This document shows, in pieces, positions 1-5,354 of a stretch of 5,596 nucleotides of DNA (position 1 is its first letter; each line of letters opens with the position of its first letter). The notes below the pieces were generated by a model. That model was not told the origin of the DNA, did not search any database, and was given only the letters and a program-made list of their open reading frames with translations. Source of the DNA: Chroococcidiopsidaceae cyanobacterium CP_BM_RX_35 (GTDB taxonomy: Bacteria; Cyanobacteriota; Cyanobacteriia; Cyanobacteriales; Chroococcidiopsidaceae); assembly GCA_019242465.1 (NCBI GenBank), contig JAFAVL010000260.1:1-5596 (forward strand), given 5' to 3'. The position numbers were made by a program, and so were the translations under genes.

Positions 1-624
1 GGAACGTTTATTGGTTTGTTATTCTTTCCTAAAAACGAAAAGAAGGTAGTTGGTCTTTCCAGTACAGAAGAAGTCATGACTTTTTTTCGTCAGAATATGC
101 CAGAAGTGGCTCATCTCCTCTCTAAAACAGAGGCGGAAGCTTTCCTAAAACGACCCCTTTCAACACAATTAAAAACTCGTTGCAACCGCTACCACTATGG
201 TAACAGTGTGCTAATTATGGGAGATGCTGCCCATGCTGTTTCTTCATCTCTTGGTCAAGGTTGTAATAACGCTTTTGAAGATGTGATGGTCTTTGATAGT
301 CTTTTGGATGAGTATGCTGATGAATGGGCTGCTGCTATGGAGCAGTTTACAATTCGCCGTAAACCAGACGCCTACGCTTTATGGGAACTCGATACCAACG
401 TGTTTCCTGTCTCCAAAACATTGTTTATTGAATTCATGGTGCGGGAAAGTTTTGCCAAAATTATGAACAAACTCTTTCCTCAATTTTTCTTACCTCCTTT
501 GCGTGAAGTACTCGCGACAACGGCACTTCCCTATTCAGAGATTCACAAGTCTTATCAAGGTTGGATATCAAAGGTGAAGAAGTCCAATGAGAAGTTATTT
601 TCTCTAAAAGAGAAATTAGGTTAA
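1..624 (+). CDS. FAD-dependent monooxygenase, kynurenine 3-monooxygenase-like (C-terminal part, 5' end outside window)
   Basis: The frame is open from base 1 to the TAA at 622-624, giving 207 residues; the N-terminal FAD-binding Rossmann part lies upstream of the window. The TTG at 16 is an internal Leu codon, not a start. The key motif is GDAAHA (codons 74-79, near base 220), the second FAD-contacting motif of class A flavoprotein hydroxylases, followed by a GQGCNNAFED stretch that matches the GQGMNAGFED type of kynurenine 3-monooxygenases. The helical C-terminal part (FPQFFLPPLREV, then a YxEIHKSYQGW stretch) also fits that family. Family members use NAD(P)H and O2 to hydroxylate an aromatic substrate; the substrate here cannot be told, and bacterial relatives often serve secondary metabolism. 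The Lys-rich tail is not hydrophobic enough for the membrane anchor seen in eukaryotic enzymes. The gene appears more A+T-rich than the right end of the window and is convergent with the minus-strand genes that follow. Confidence 0.85.
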   Translation, partial: GTFIGLLFFPKNEKKVVGLSSTEEVMTFFRQNMPEVAHLLSKTEAEAFLKRPLSTQLKTRCNRYHYGNSVLIMGDAAHAVSSSLGQGCNNAFEDVMVFDSLLDEYADEWAAAMEQFTIRRKPDAYALWELDTNVFPVSKTLFIEFMVRESFAKIMNKLFPQFFLPPLREVLATTALPYSEIHKSYQGWISKVKKSNEKLFSLKEKLG

Positions 625-639
625 AGATGCTGGTAAAAG

Positions 640-750
640 CTATTCACTCAATAAAGTAAAACTACCTGACAGGGCGATTGCCTCAATGGGCTTATTGGCA
701 AGTTCCGTGACGAGTGTGGCAAGGAAGGCATCGTCCAAAGTTGACTCCAT
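640..750 (-). pseudogene. N-terminal remnant of a nucleotidyltransferase-like protein
   Basis: A 36-codon minus-strand frame runs from ATG (748-750) to TAG (640-642). Its product contains a helix-like start followed by AIALSGSF, which resembles the beginning of the nucleotidyltransferase fold, where a strand ends in GSFARG or GSYARG and is followed by a DxD metal site. Here the match stops right after GSF, and the next codons (TLLSE, stop) do not resemble the ARG or DxD part. There is an in-frame TGA directly before the ATG and no clear Shine-Dalgarno site. I read it as a gene whose main part was lost when the sequence was joined to the end of the monooxygenase gene, only 15 bp away. It is short, so a chance resemblance is possible. 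Confidence 0.4.
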
Positions 751-808
751 TCAGCAAGTGTAGCTAGTATTGGAGATGTAGTTCAAGCCGATTCCTCTTA
801 AGTAGGTA

Positions 809-1465
809 TCAGTTCATATCAATACATTTAGGACTATCGTTCCCTGGCTTATTCACCTCACTGCTAACAGGGTAACTTTCCATTTCTTCTGAGGGGAAAG
901 GTTTCAGCAAGGACTGAAGTTCAGCAGTGTTCTGGTTATTGGGATCTAGCCACTTATCATAATCTTGGGGTTTGAGAATCACGGGCATTCGGTCGTGAAT
1001 CTGCTGTAACGACTGATTTGCTTCAGTCGTCAATATTGTGCCAGTGGGAATATCTTGCCACGTCTCCCATAATCCAGCAAAGGCGAAGGCTCTATTTTCT
1101 CTAAGGTGGATGTAGAAGGGTTGCTTTCTCCGCTCCTGCTTCTGCCATTCATAAAATCCATCAGCAGGAATCAAACATCTTCGCCGCTTGAAGGCGTTTC
1201 TAAAGGATGGCTTTTCAGCTGCTGTTTCTGCACGAGCATTAATTAGTCAATTTCCCATATTAGGGTCTTTTGACCAACTTGGAATCAAACCCCATTGTAG
1301 TAGAGAGAGATGACGTACAGGATTATCATTGGTCTTAATAATGGCAGCAATAGGTTGAGAAGGAGCAATGTTATAGCGTGGAGGAAAGGATGAAGGCACT
1401 TCGTCCAATTCAAATATCTCTGCTAGTTCCTCTGCTATAAAGGTAAGAGTGAAACGACCACACAT
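809..1465 (-). pseudogene. SRAP (YedK/HMCES-type) abasic-site protein gene with one premature stop
   Basis: One continuous frame encodes a complete SOS-response-associated peptidase-like (SRAP) protein of 218 sense codons plus one internal TGA at codon 73 (1247-1249). The family forms a covalent thiazolidine link between Cys2 and abasic sites in single-stranded DNA, protecting them during replication. Expected residues are all present: MCGRF start with Cys2, RYNIAPSQP at 30-38, WGLIPSW near 58-64, the NARAET motif with Asn76 just after the stop, GFYEW with Glu106, and HDRMP with His157. Relatives read GNRLINARAET where this gene reads GN-stop-LINARAET, so a CGA arginine codon becoming TGA (G to A at plus base 1249) explains the break. 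Reading the two halves as separate genes is unlikely: the N-terminal 72 residues lack Asn76, Glu106 and His157, and the downstream half lacks Cys2. No strong ribosome site is visible before the ATG at 1463-1465. A sequencing error is an alternative. Confidence 0.88.
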
Positions 1466-1669
1466 CGGTTTTCAATCTGAAAATACTACTTTTTTGATTT
1501 TATCGCAAAGAGCATACAGATTAGAGAAAAACAGTAATAGCTTTATCAACCATTTCCTAGCCCTATAATCTCCTAATCTTTGCTTTGAATGCTATACGAA
1601 ACAGCTTGATGTTTTATTGATAAAGCATTTCTCAACTTACTGCCACGGAGTGTGCTTTTTGAAAGAAAG

Positions 1670-2062
1670 TTATCGATACCAAATAATGTTTACCGAGTAC
1701 TGAGCAATTAGGTTGTTTATCGGCAGAATGGGCATTTGCTCAACCTGGCTCTGGGTGACCAAGATCCGATCAAATGGGTCATGGTGATGATTTGGCAGAG
1801 CAGCAACTTGCAACACATGATTCAGTTGAATCGGCAAGCTTTCAAATTGGTTAGAAGATAGCCGAGATGGAATATACACTTGGGGCGGCTCTGGCAGGAT
1901 GAGTTTTCCAATATTGACTTTGATGACAATCTCCCAAGCACTGGCAGTGCTGAGAAACACATCGTTGTCAGGGTTGGCAATACAACCTCTTGCTGCATCC
2001 GATAGTTGAGCATCGTCTATGACCCACCAGATGAAAGTATGGGTATCAAGCAAGAGGCGCAT
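1670..2062 (-). CDS. vapC: VapC-type PIN-domain ribonuclease toxin
   Basis: The 130-residue protein is a full-length PIN-domain toxin of the group with an LLDTHxxxWW start. Toxins of this type cut RNA (often tRNA or rRNA) with Mg2+ and are held inactive by a co-encoded antitoxin. Visible active-site features: Asp6 in LLLDTH, Glu44 in SAWEI, and Asp95/Asp98 in the HHHDPFDR motif; GKLILPEPP at 52-60 and the YSVNIIW end at 122-128 also fit. At the position where relatives have a T-x-D motif before the last helix, this protein reads P-I-N, with Asn116 replacing the usual acidic residue, which may weaken metal binding. The gene begins 18 bp after the antitoxin stop codon, with only a weak AGG a few bases before the ATG, as expected for a translationally linked pair. 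Confidence 0.9.
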   Translation of the reverse strand: MRLLLDTHTFIWWVIDDAQLSDAARGCIANPDNDVFLSTASAWEIVIKVNIGKLILPEPPQVYIPSRLSSNQFESLPIQLNHVLQVAALPNHHHDPFDRILVTQSQVEQMPILPINNLIAQYSVNIIWYR

Positions 2063-2080
2063 ACCTACAGCAAACCAGGA

Positions 2081-2314
2081 CTACCGAAAATCGTCTATGA
2101 CATCTTCCGGTAAGGGCGCATTGAAGTCAGGAGCGATGAGGACTTTTCCCTGATCTTGTCCAGGAATTCTAGACGACCGCTGTTTCGGTGCAGGCACTAA
2201 CCGTGCGATCACCACTCCTGCCTCTAAGATGGTGACTTCTTCACCTTGCTTGACGCGATCTAGAAGCTCAACAAACTGGTTAGCAGCTTCAGGAATGCTG
2301 ATGTTAATTGCCAT
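2081..2314 (-). CDS. vapB: VapB/Phd-family antitoxin
   Basis: This 77-residue protein is the antitoxin partner of the PIN toxin downstream. Its first 45 residues (MAINISIPEAANQFVELLDRV, then GEEVTI and ARLVPAP) match the Phd/YefM DNA-binding fold, in which a dimer binds an operator palindrome. The C-terminal part (LIAPDFNAPLPEDVIDDF) is the acidic, likely flexible toxin-binding segment that blocks the PIN active site. Antitoxin-first order and the 18-bp gap to the toxin are typical of type II toxin-antitoxin operons, which are usually autoregulated by the antitoxin alone or in complex. The ATG at 2312-2314 is chosen because the Phd fold begins directly there; a weak AGGG lies about 10 bases upstream. 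Type II assignment is secure, but Phd and VapB naming overlap in this group. Confidence 0.9.
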   Translation of the reverse strand: MAINISIPEAANQFVELLDRVKQGEEVTILEAGVVIARLVPAPKQRSSRIPGQDQGKVLIAPDFNAPLPEDVIDDFR

Positions 2315-2356
2315 CTCGGTTGCCCTGGCGCTTTCCTAAGAATCTAGCATGACCCT

Positions 2357-2386
2357 GGAACCTTCGCACTACAGTTGTAGATAACT
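2357..2386 (+). promoter_or_regulatory. candidate ECF-type promoter upstream of the sigma factor gene
   Basis: GGAACC at 2357-2362 resembles the GGAAC-type -35 element used by many ECF sigma factors. Fifteen bases later comes TAGATAACT (2378-2386), which could hold a -10 element, though it is not a good match to the common GTC or TCTGA types. Transcription from here would leave a leader of about 100 bases before the sigma start codon. Self-activation is common for ECF factors, so the site is plausible, but GGAACC alone is a weak signal. Confidence 0.25.
2369..2380. promoter_or_regulatory. palindrome CTACA-GT-TGTAG, candidate antitoxin operator
   Basis: Two 5-bp arms (CTACA at 2369-2373 and TGTAG at 2376-2380) around GT form a near-perfect palindrome 55 bp upstream of the antitoxin start, inside the divergent region. 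Phd/VapB dimers bind short palindromes of this size near their own promoter, so this is the best operator candidate seen. It also falls between the proposed ECF -35 and -10 elements, so binding here could affect both directions. The site is short enough to occur by chance. Confidence 0.3.
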
Positions 2387-2490
2387 AGACAAGAAGCTGA
2401 AGATTCCTTCTCTTGGTGTTACGAATCGCTCTCCTTTAGCGACATATCAATAGAGGGTTATGCAGATCTCTAGAGGGAGTTGGAGCAGGG

Positions 2491-3084
2491 ATGACAGTCT
2501 CAATGAATCAAGAGCCACCGCGCCACCAAGGAAGTAGCTCCTCGTTGACAGCGCAGACGACAGACGAAGAGTTGGTGCAAATTGCTGGTCAGAGTCCCAG
2601 TGCCTATGCAGAACTGTATCGTCGCTATGTTAGCAATGTCTATCGCTACTTGCTGGTGCGTGTTGGGAGCGTACAAGAAGCCGAGGATCTGACGACTCAG
2701 ACGTTTATGGCAGCCCTACAGGCTATCAACACTTATCAAGGATTGGGGAAATTTCGCTCCTGGCTCCTAGCTATTGCGCGGCGCAAACTCGCCGACTATT
2801 TTCGGCAGGAGCGTGCTACCCTCCCCCTGGAGATGGCTCAGCAGGTGCCGTGTCCCAGAAGTTGGTTGGAAGAACACCTCGACCAACAACTGCAGATGGA
2901 ACAGGTGGCTTTTGTGTTGCAGACTTTGAGTTCCGAGCGAGCAGAAGCCCTAGCCTTACGGCTCTTTGGTCAGCTAACCACTGCAGAAGTGGCTTTGGTG
3001 ATGGGCAAAACTGAGGCAGCGGTCAAAATGTTAGTCTACCGAGCCATTGGTGACCTCCAGAAGCGATTGCACACAAACCCATAG
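2491..3084 (+). CDS. ECF-type RNA polymerase sigma factor
   Basis: The 197-residue protein has the two-domain layout of extracytoplasmic-function sigma factors and no region 1 or 3. Sigma region 2 spans about residues 37-108: the AYAELYRRY helix, AEDLTTQTFMAAL (region 2.2, core RNA polymerase binding) and FRSWLLAIARRKLADYFR (regions 2.3-2.4, -10 recognition and melting). Sigma region 4 spans about 135-192, with the helix-turn-helix LTTAEVALVMGKTEAAVKML that reads the -35 element. The first 24 residues are Ser/Thr/Gln-rich and probably disordered. The ATG at 2491 is preceded by GGAG at 2482-2485 with a 5-base spacer and by AGGGAG at 2474-2479; Met5 (2503) is a possible alternative start. The gene is followed by a tightly linked small gene, likely its regulator. 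Its ECF subgroup and trigger cannot be told from sequence. Confidence 0.93.
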   Translation: MTVSMNQEPPRHQGSSSSLTAQTTDEELVQIAGQSPSAYAELYRRYVSNVYRYLLVRVGSVQEAEDLTTQTFMAALQAINTYQGLGKFRSWLLAIARRKLADYFRQERATLPLEMAQQVPCPRSWLEEHLDQQLQMEQVAFVLQTLSSERAEALALRLFGQLTTAEVALVMGKTEAAVKMLVYRAIGDLQKRLHTNP

Positions 3085-3087
3085 GAG
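3083..3087 (+). promoter_or_regulatory. Shine-Dalgarno AGGAG overlapping the sigma factor stop codon
   Basis: AGGAG begins within the sigma factor TAG (3082-3084) and lies 10 bases before the ATG at 3098. It fixes the start of the small downstream gene there, rather than at the upstream in-frame ATG at 3047, which lies within the sigma gene. The overlap suggests that translation of the two genes is coupled. Confidence 0.7.
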
Positions 3088-3097
3088 TACTGAAACA

Positions 3098-3370
3098 ATG
3101 CAGGAGAATTCACACCAAGTAGGTACTGAATTGCAAGAAGCCGTTGCCCTGGATGCATGGATCGATGCCCAGTTGCAGGGGCGAGAGGCGATCTCGAATC
3201 TGCCCGACTTAGATCCAGACGTGGTTGGTATGACAGCCCTAGCTCACGATCTAATGTCACTAGGGGAAGCGGTCCAACCAGCAGAGGATTTTGTTATGCA
3301 CTTGTCCGCCCACTTGGAAGGGGCAGCCCTAAATGCTCGTTTGGGACAGCAGTCTAAGTATTTTCCGTAA
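3098..3370 (+). CDS. small acidic protein coupled to the ECF sigma factor, probable anti-sigma-like partner (possibly shortened)
   Basis: This 90-residue protein begins 13 bp after the sigma factor stop and has its own good ribosome site. It has no zinc-binding HxxxCxxC motif and no transmembrane segment. Visible features are an acidic helix-rich N-terminus (AVALDAWIDAQLQG), a central LPDLDPDVVGMTALAHDL stretch and VQPAEDFVMHLSAHLEG near residues 63-79. The pattern of a helix with DPD, a helix, then a Pro-containing linker and a helix with a final basic run resembles the cytoplasmic N-terminal region of some ECF anti-sigma factors, which normally continue into a membrane helix. That continuation is absent here, although an open stretch in another frame follows (to about 3470). 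Role as sigma regulator is inferred from position; no confident family match is made. Confidence 0.65.
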   Translation: MQENSHQVGTELQEAVALDAWIDAQLQGREAISNLPDLDPDVVGMTALAHDLMSLGEAVQPAEDFVMHLSAHLEGAALNARLGQQSKYFP

Positions 3371-3509
3371 AAAAGCTGTACGGGTTGCTATCCTGCCAAA
3401 TACGGCTTCACTGACGTTTCCGCTCCCTGTCTTTTTCCTTCGCCTATTTTCTTTCCTGCCGGACCTGTAGTAACTGTTGAAGCAATCTTTGCTAGAAGAA
3501 AGTCGCGAA

Positions 3510-3562
3510 GGGTGAGGGATGAGAGAAGAAAAAGAATTCTTTACCCCTCACCCCTAACCCCT
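3510..3562. repeat. inverted and tandem heptad repeat at the end of convergent genes
   Basis: GGGTGAGGG (3510-3518) is repeated in perfect inverted form as CCCTCACCC (3545-3553), 26 bp apart. The right side is three tandem heptads of the form NACCCCT (3542-3548, 3549-3555, 3556-3562). Between the arms is a perfect 12-bp palindrome, AAAGAATTCTTT (3531-3542). Degenerate tandem 7-bp units are typical of cyanobacterial STRR elements. It sits between the sigma operon and the convergent SDR gene, ending 1 bp from the SDR stop codon, so it could also fold as a two-way terminator; the loop is long and there is no strong T tract after the stem. Confidence 0.6.
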
Positions 3563-3563
3563 T

Positions 3564-4331
3564 TTATTGCTCCTGATAGTTCCAGAGCAGTCCACCGTCT
3601 ACAAAGAAGGTTGTGCCAGTAACGTAGTCTGCATCTGAAGATGCTAGGAAGGCAACCATCCCGGCGACGTCCTCCGGCTGCCCTAGGCGACCAAGTGGAA
3701 TATTTTTCTTAAGCGCCCCCAGTTTTTCTGGATCGTTCAACAGTTTAGTATTAATTGGTGTTTCAATCGCTCCTGGTGCCACGTTGTTGATGGTAATGCC
3801 TAATGGTCCTAACTCAACTGCCAGATTGCGCATCATCATCTTTACTCCGCCTTTGCTAACACAATACGAGGTGAAGTGTGGAAATGGTAACTCTTCGTGG
3901 ACTGAGCTGATGTTAATGATCTTGCCAGTCCGCTTGGTATCCATTAAGTGTTTCACCATTGCCTGCGTGGCGAAAAAGACACCTTTGAGATTGACATTTA
4001 GCACGGCGTCATAGTCGGCTTCTGTCACATCCCAGAATGAAGCATTTTTCTCGATGCCAGCATTGTTCACCAAGATGTCTATTTGACCGAAGTGTTGAAC
4101 GCCCTCAGTAATCATCTGGCGGACATCGTTCACAATGCCCAAGTCAGCCTTAACAATCAAGCCTTTGCGCCCAGCGGCTTCGACCTTAGCGCGGGTTTCC
4201 TCAGCCCCTTCTGTGTGACTGCGGTAGTCAATGATGATGTTTGCACCTTCAGAGGCGAGGCGAATGGCAATGGCTTGACCAATACCCTGACTGCTGCCAG
4301 TGACTAAAGCAACCTTACCTTCAAGTTTCAT
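3564..4331 (-). CDS. glucose 1-dehydrogenase-like short-chain dehydrogenase/reductase (SDR)
   Basis: The 255-residue protein is a complete classical SDR that resembles Bacillus glucose 1-dehydrogenases, which oxidise glucose to gluconolactone with NAD(P)+. Motifs: TGSSQGIG (11-18, cofactor loop), IDYRS at 34-38 (a basic residue after the second strand, compatible with NADP use), NNAG (89-92), and the catalytic set Asn114, Ser143 (in INISSVHE), Tyr156 and Lys160 (YCVSK). NISSVHE and PGAIETPIN are close to the glucose dehydrogenase versions; the C-terminal DYVTGTTFFVDGGL is standard. AAGGGAG lies 9 bases upstream of the ATG. It follows the HAD gene by 36 bp and is likely cotranscribed with it and zwf, which supports a sugar substrate. 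SDR substrate prediction is uncertain: another sugar or alcohol is possible. Cytoplasmic. Confidence 0.9.
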   Translation of the reverse strand: MKLEGKVALVTGSSQGIGQAIAIRLASEGANIIIDYRSHTEGAEETRAKVEAAGRKGLIVKADLGIVNDVRQMITEGVQHFGQIDILVNNAGIEKNASFWDVTEADYDAVLNVNLKGVFFATQAMVKHLMDTKRTGKIINISSVHEELPFPHFTSYCVSKGGVKMMMRNLAVELGPLGITINNVAPGAIETPINTKLLNDPEKLGALKKNIPLGRLGQPEDVAGMVAFLASSDADYVTGTTFFVDGGLLWNYQEQ

Positions 4332-4340
4332 TGAGTATGA

Positions 4341-4347
4341 CTCCCTT
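4341..4347 (-). promoter_or_regulatory. strong Shine-Dalgarno AAGGGAG for the SDR gene
   Basis: On the minus strand AAGGGAG is separated from the SDR ATG by 9 bases, within the 36-bp gap after the HAD stop codon. It is the clearest ribosome site among the minus-strand genes of the window and supports the chosen start. It suggests that the SDR is translated independently although probably transcribed with its neighbours. Confidence 0.7.
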
Positions 4348-4367
4348 CTTGTATTTCCCTAGTCTGT

Positions 4368-5285
4368 TTACTGCTTGCCCAGAATAAAGCGTTCGACCGC
4401 GTTGGCAAAACCTTCGTTCTCGTAGTCGGTTGTCACATATTGGGCAGAGTGCTGGACTTCTTCACTGGAGTTACCCATAGCGATACTGACGCCGCTACGT
4501 TTAAACATTGGCACATCGTTTGGCATATCCCCAATTGTGGCAATTTCAGGCTTGGGAATATTGAGGAGTTCTGACAGTCTGTCGATCACAAATCCTTTGT
4601 TAGCATGGGGGTGGGTCACGTCCAGGTAATAGGGCTGGGAGCGAGCAGCAGAAACTTCTGGTCCGCTGTCAGAACTATCGTCTGGTTGAGCGCAAACCTC
4701 TGCTCCACCGCTTGAACTATCACCCGACTGACACGAAACGTGCTGACTGAATTCCTTTTGCACGTCAGCCTCACACCGTGCTACTAAATCATAGTCGTCA
4801 CTAACACCGACAATCTTTGCGACTTTATCAAGTAAGCCATCAAAGGAAGACACAACCGTTGGCGGGAACTTGACTGTCCATTCCTCGCGGTCAACATGAG
4901 GACCATGACGTTCAGATACGTACCAGTCCTTATCAGTATAGATCCAAACGTCAAGACCATGGGAACCGATAATGTCGATAACGTGCTTAGCTATCGCCTC
5001 TGGTAAGAGATTTTGCTCAATGATTGAGTAGTCTGGATTCAGAAACACTCCACCGTTGAAGGCCGAAAGCGGTGCTGTCAATTCGAGCGCGTCAACGAAC
5101 ATTTTCATGCCTAGAGGTGGGCGTCCGCTGGTAATAGCAAAGGCGATGCCAGCATCGCGAAGCTTTATCACTGCCTGACGGGCGCGGTCGGTTAGTACCT
5201 TCTGCTTTGTGACTAATGTGCCATCCACATCGGCAACAAGCAAGGAAACTTTCTGGTTTGTAGATTTTGGGTCAGTAGTGTTCAT
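4368..5285 (-). CDS. Cof-type HAD-superfamily phosphatase with a repeat insert in the cap domain
   Basis: The 305-residue protein is a haloacid dehalogenase-like hydrolase of the Cof/YidA type (C2 cap), a group that mostly removes phosphate from sugar phosphates. Motif I is DVDGT with nucleophile Asp19 and acid/base Asp21; motif II is ITSGRP (51-56); motif III is Lys230 in HANKG; motif IV is IGDMPNDVPMF (251-261) with Asp253 and Asp257 for Mg2+. The cap lies between about residues 85 and 215 and ends in QPYYLDVTHP. Residues 183-210 are a Ser/Gly/Asp-rich insert made of two similar 14-residue units; without it the protein would be 277 residues, normal for the family. The gene lies between zwf and the SDR gene on the same strand, so the substrate is plausibly a phosphorylated hexose, gluconate or pentose phosphate intermediate. 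No clear ribosome site precedes the ATG at 5283-5285. Confidence 0.92.
   Translation of the reverse strand: MNTTDPKSTNQKVSLLVADVDGTLVTKQKVLTDRARQAVIKLRDAGIAFAITSGRPPLGMKMFVDALELTAPLSAFNGGVFLNPDYSIIEQNLLPEAIAKHVIDIIGSHGLDVWIYTDKDWYVSERHGPHVDREEWTVKFPPTVVSSFDGLLDKVAKIVGVSDDYDLVARCEADVQKEFSQHVSCQSGDSSSGGAEVCAQPDDSSDSGPEVSAARSQPYYLDVTHPHANKGFVIDRLSELLNIPKPEIATIGDMPNDVPMFKRSGVSIAMGNSSEEVQHSAQYVTTDYENEGFANAVERFILGKQ
4656..4739 (-). repeat. 84-bp in-frame insert of two 42-bp units inside the HAD gene
   Basis: Codons 183-196 (4698-4739) and 197-210 (4656-4697) encode two related units, VSCQSGDSSSGGAE and VCAQPDDSSDSGPE, with 7 of 14 residues and, by hand count, 26 of 42 bases the same. Both carry GATAGTTC at the same place. 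GTTTC begins the first unit (4735-4739) and recurs just after the second (4651-4655), so removing 84 bp would rejoin QHVS to AARSQPYY and restore a normal cap strand. It may be a repeat expansion or the trace of a small element with a 5-bp target duplication. Confidence 0.7.
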
Positions 5286-5299
5286 TGGCTGTACTTGTT

Positions 5300-5345
5300 A
5301 TTAGCTGTTAGCTCTTAACGATTAGCTGAATAGCTAATCGCTAAC
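5300..5345. repeat. NTTAGCT heptad repeat ending in a 9-bp hairpin
   Basis: Four head-to-tail 7-bp units of the form NTTAGCT occupy 5300-5327 (ATTAGCT, GTTAGCT, the degenerate CTTAACG, ATTAGCT). After GAAT (5328-5331) two units follow in inverted order (AGCTAAT 5332-5338, CGCTAAC 5339-5345). CGATTAGCT (5319-5327) and AGCTAATCG (5332-5340) form a perfect 9-bp stem with a 4-base loop, extended by three more pairs past one mismatch. It fills most of the 69-bp gap between zwf and the HAD gene. There is no T run after the stem on the minus strand, so it is more likely a repeat or an RNA processing or stability hairpin than a terminator. Confidence 0.65.
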
Positions 5346-5354
5346 CACTTCTAT

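Noticed and set aside
809..1174. Downstream half of the SRAP gene as a separate gene starting at the TTG at 1174
   Set aside because: It is in the same frame as the upstream half, lacks Cys2 needed for activity and has no ribosome site; it is the C-terminal part of one interrupted gene.
1610..1713. Short plus-strand open stretch reading DKAFLNLLPRSVLFE
   Set aside because: It has no start codon or ribosome site and overlaps the end of vapC on the opposite strand; the similarity to any family is too weak. The rest of the 204-bp gap 1466-1669 is A+T-rich with no convincing promoter or RNA.
3036..3260. Minus-strand open frame of 74 residues over the end of the sigma gene and its partner
   Set aside because: It is antisense to two well supported coding regions, has no recognisable domain and no ribosome site.
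3365..3383. CCGTA and TACGG as a terminator hairpin at the end of the sigma partner
   Set aside because: The stem is only 5 bp, overlaps the stop codon and is not followed by a T run.
3417..3460. Pyrimidine-rich tract after the sigma partner
   Set aside because: It is striking by eye but is best explained by the hydrophobic-coding alternative frame or by base composition; no known element matches it.
3784..4307. Plus-strand open frames of 76 and 74 residues inside the SDR gene
   Set aside because: They are antisense to a complete, motif-rich SDR gene and encode no recognisable protein.
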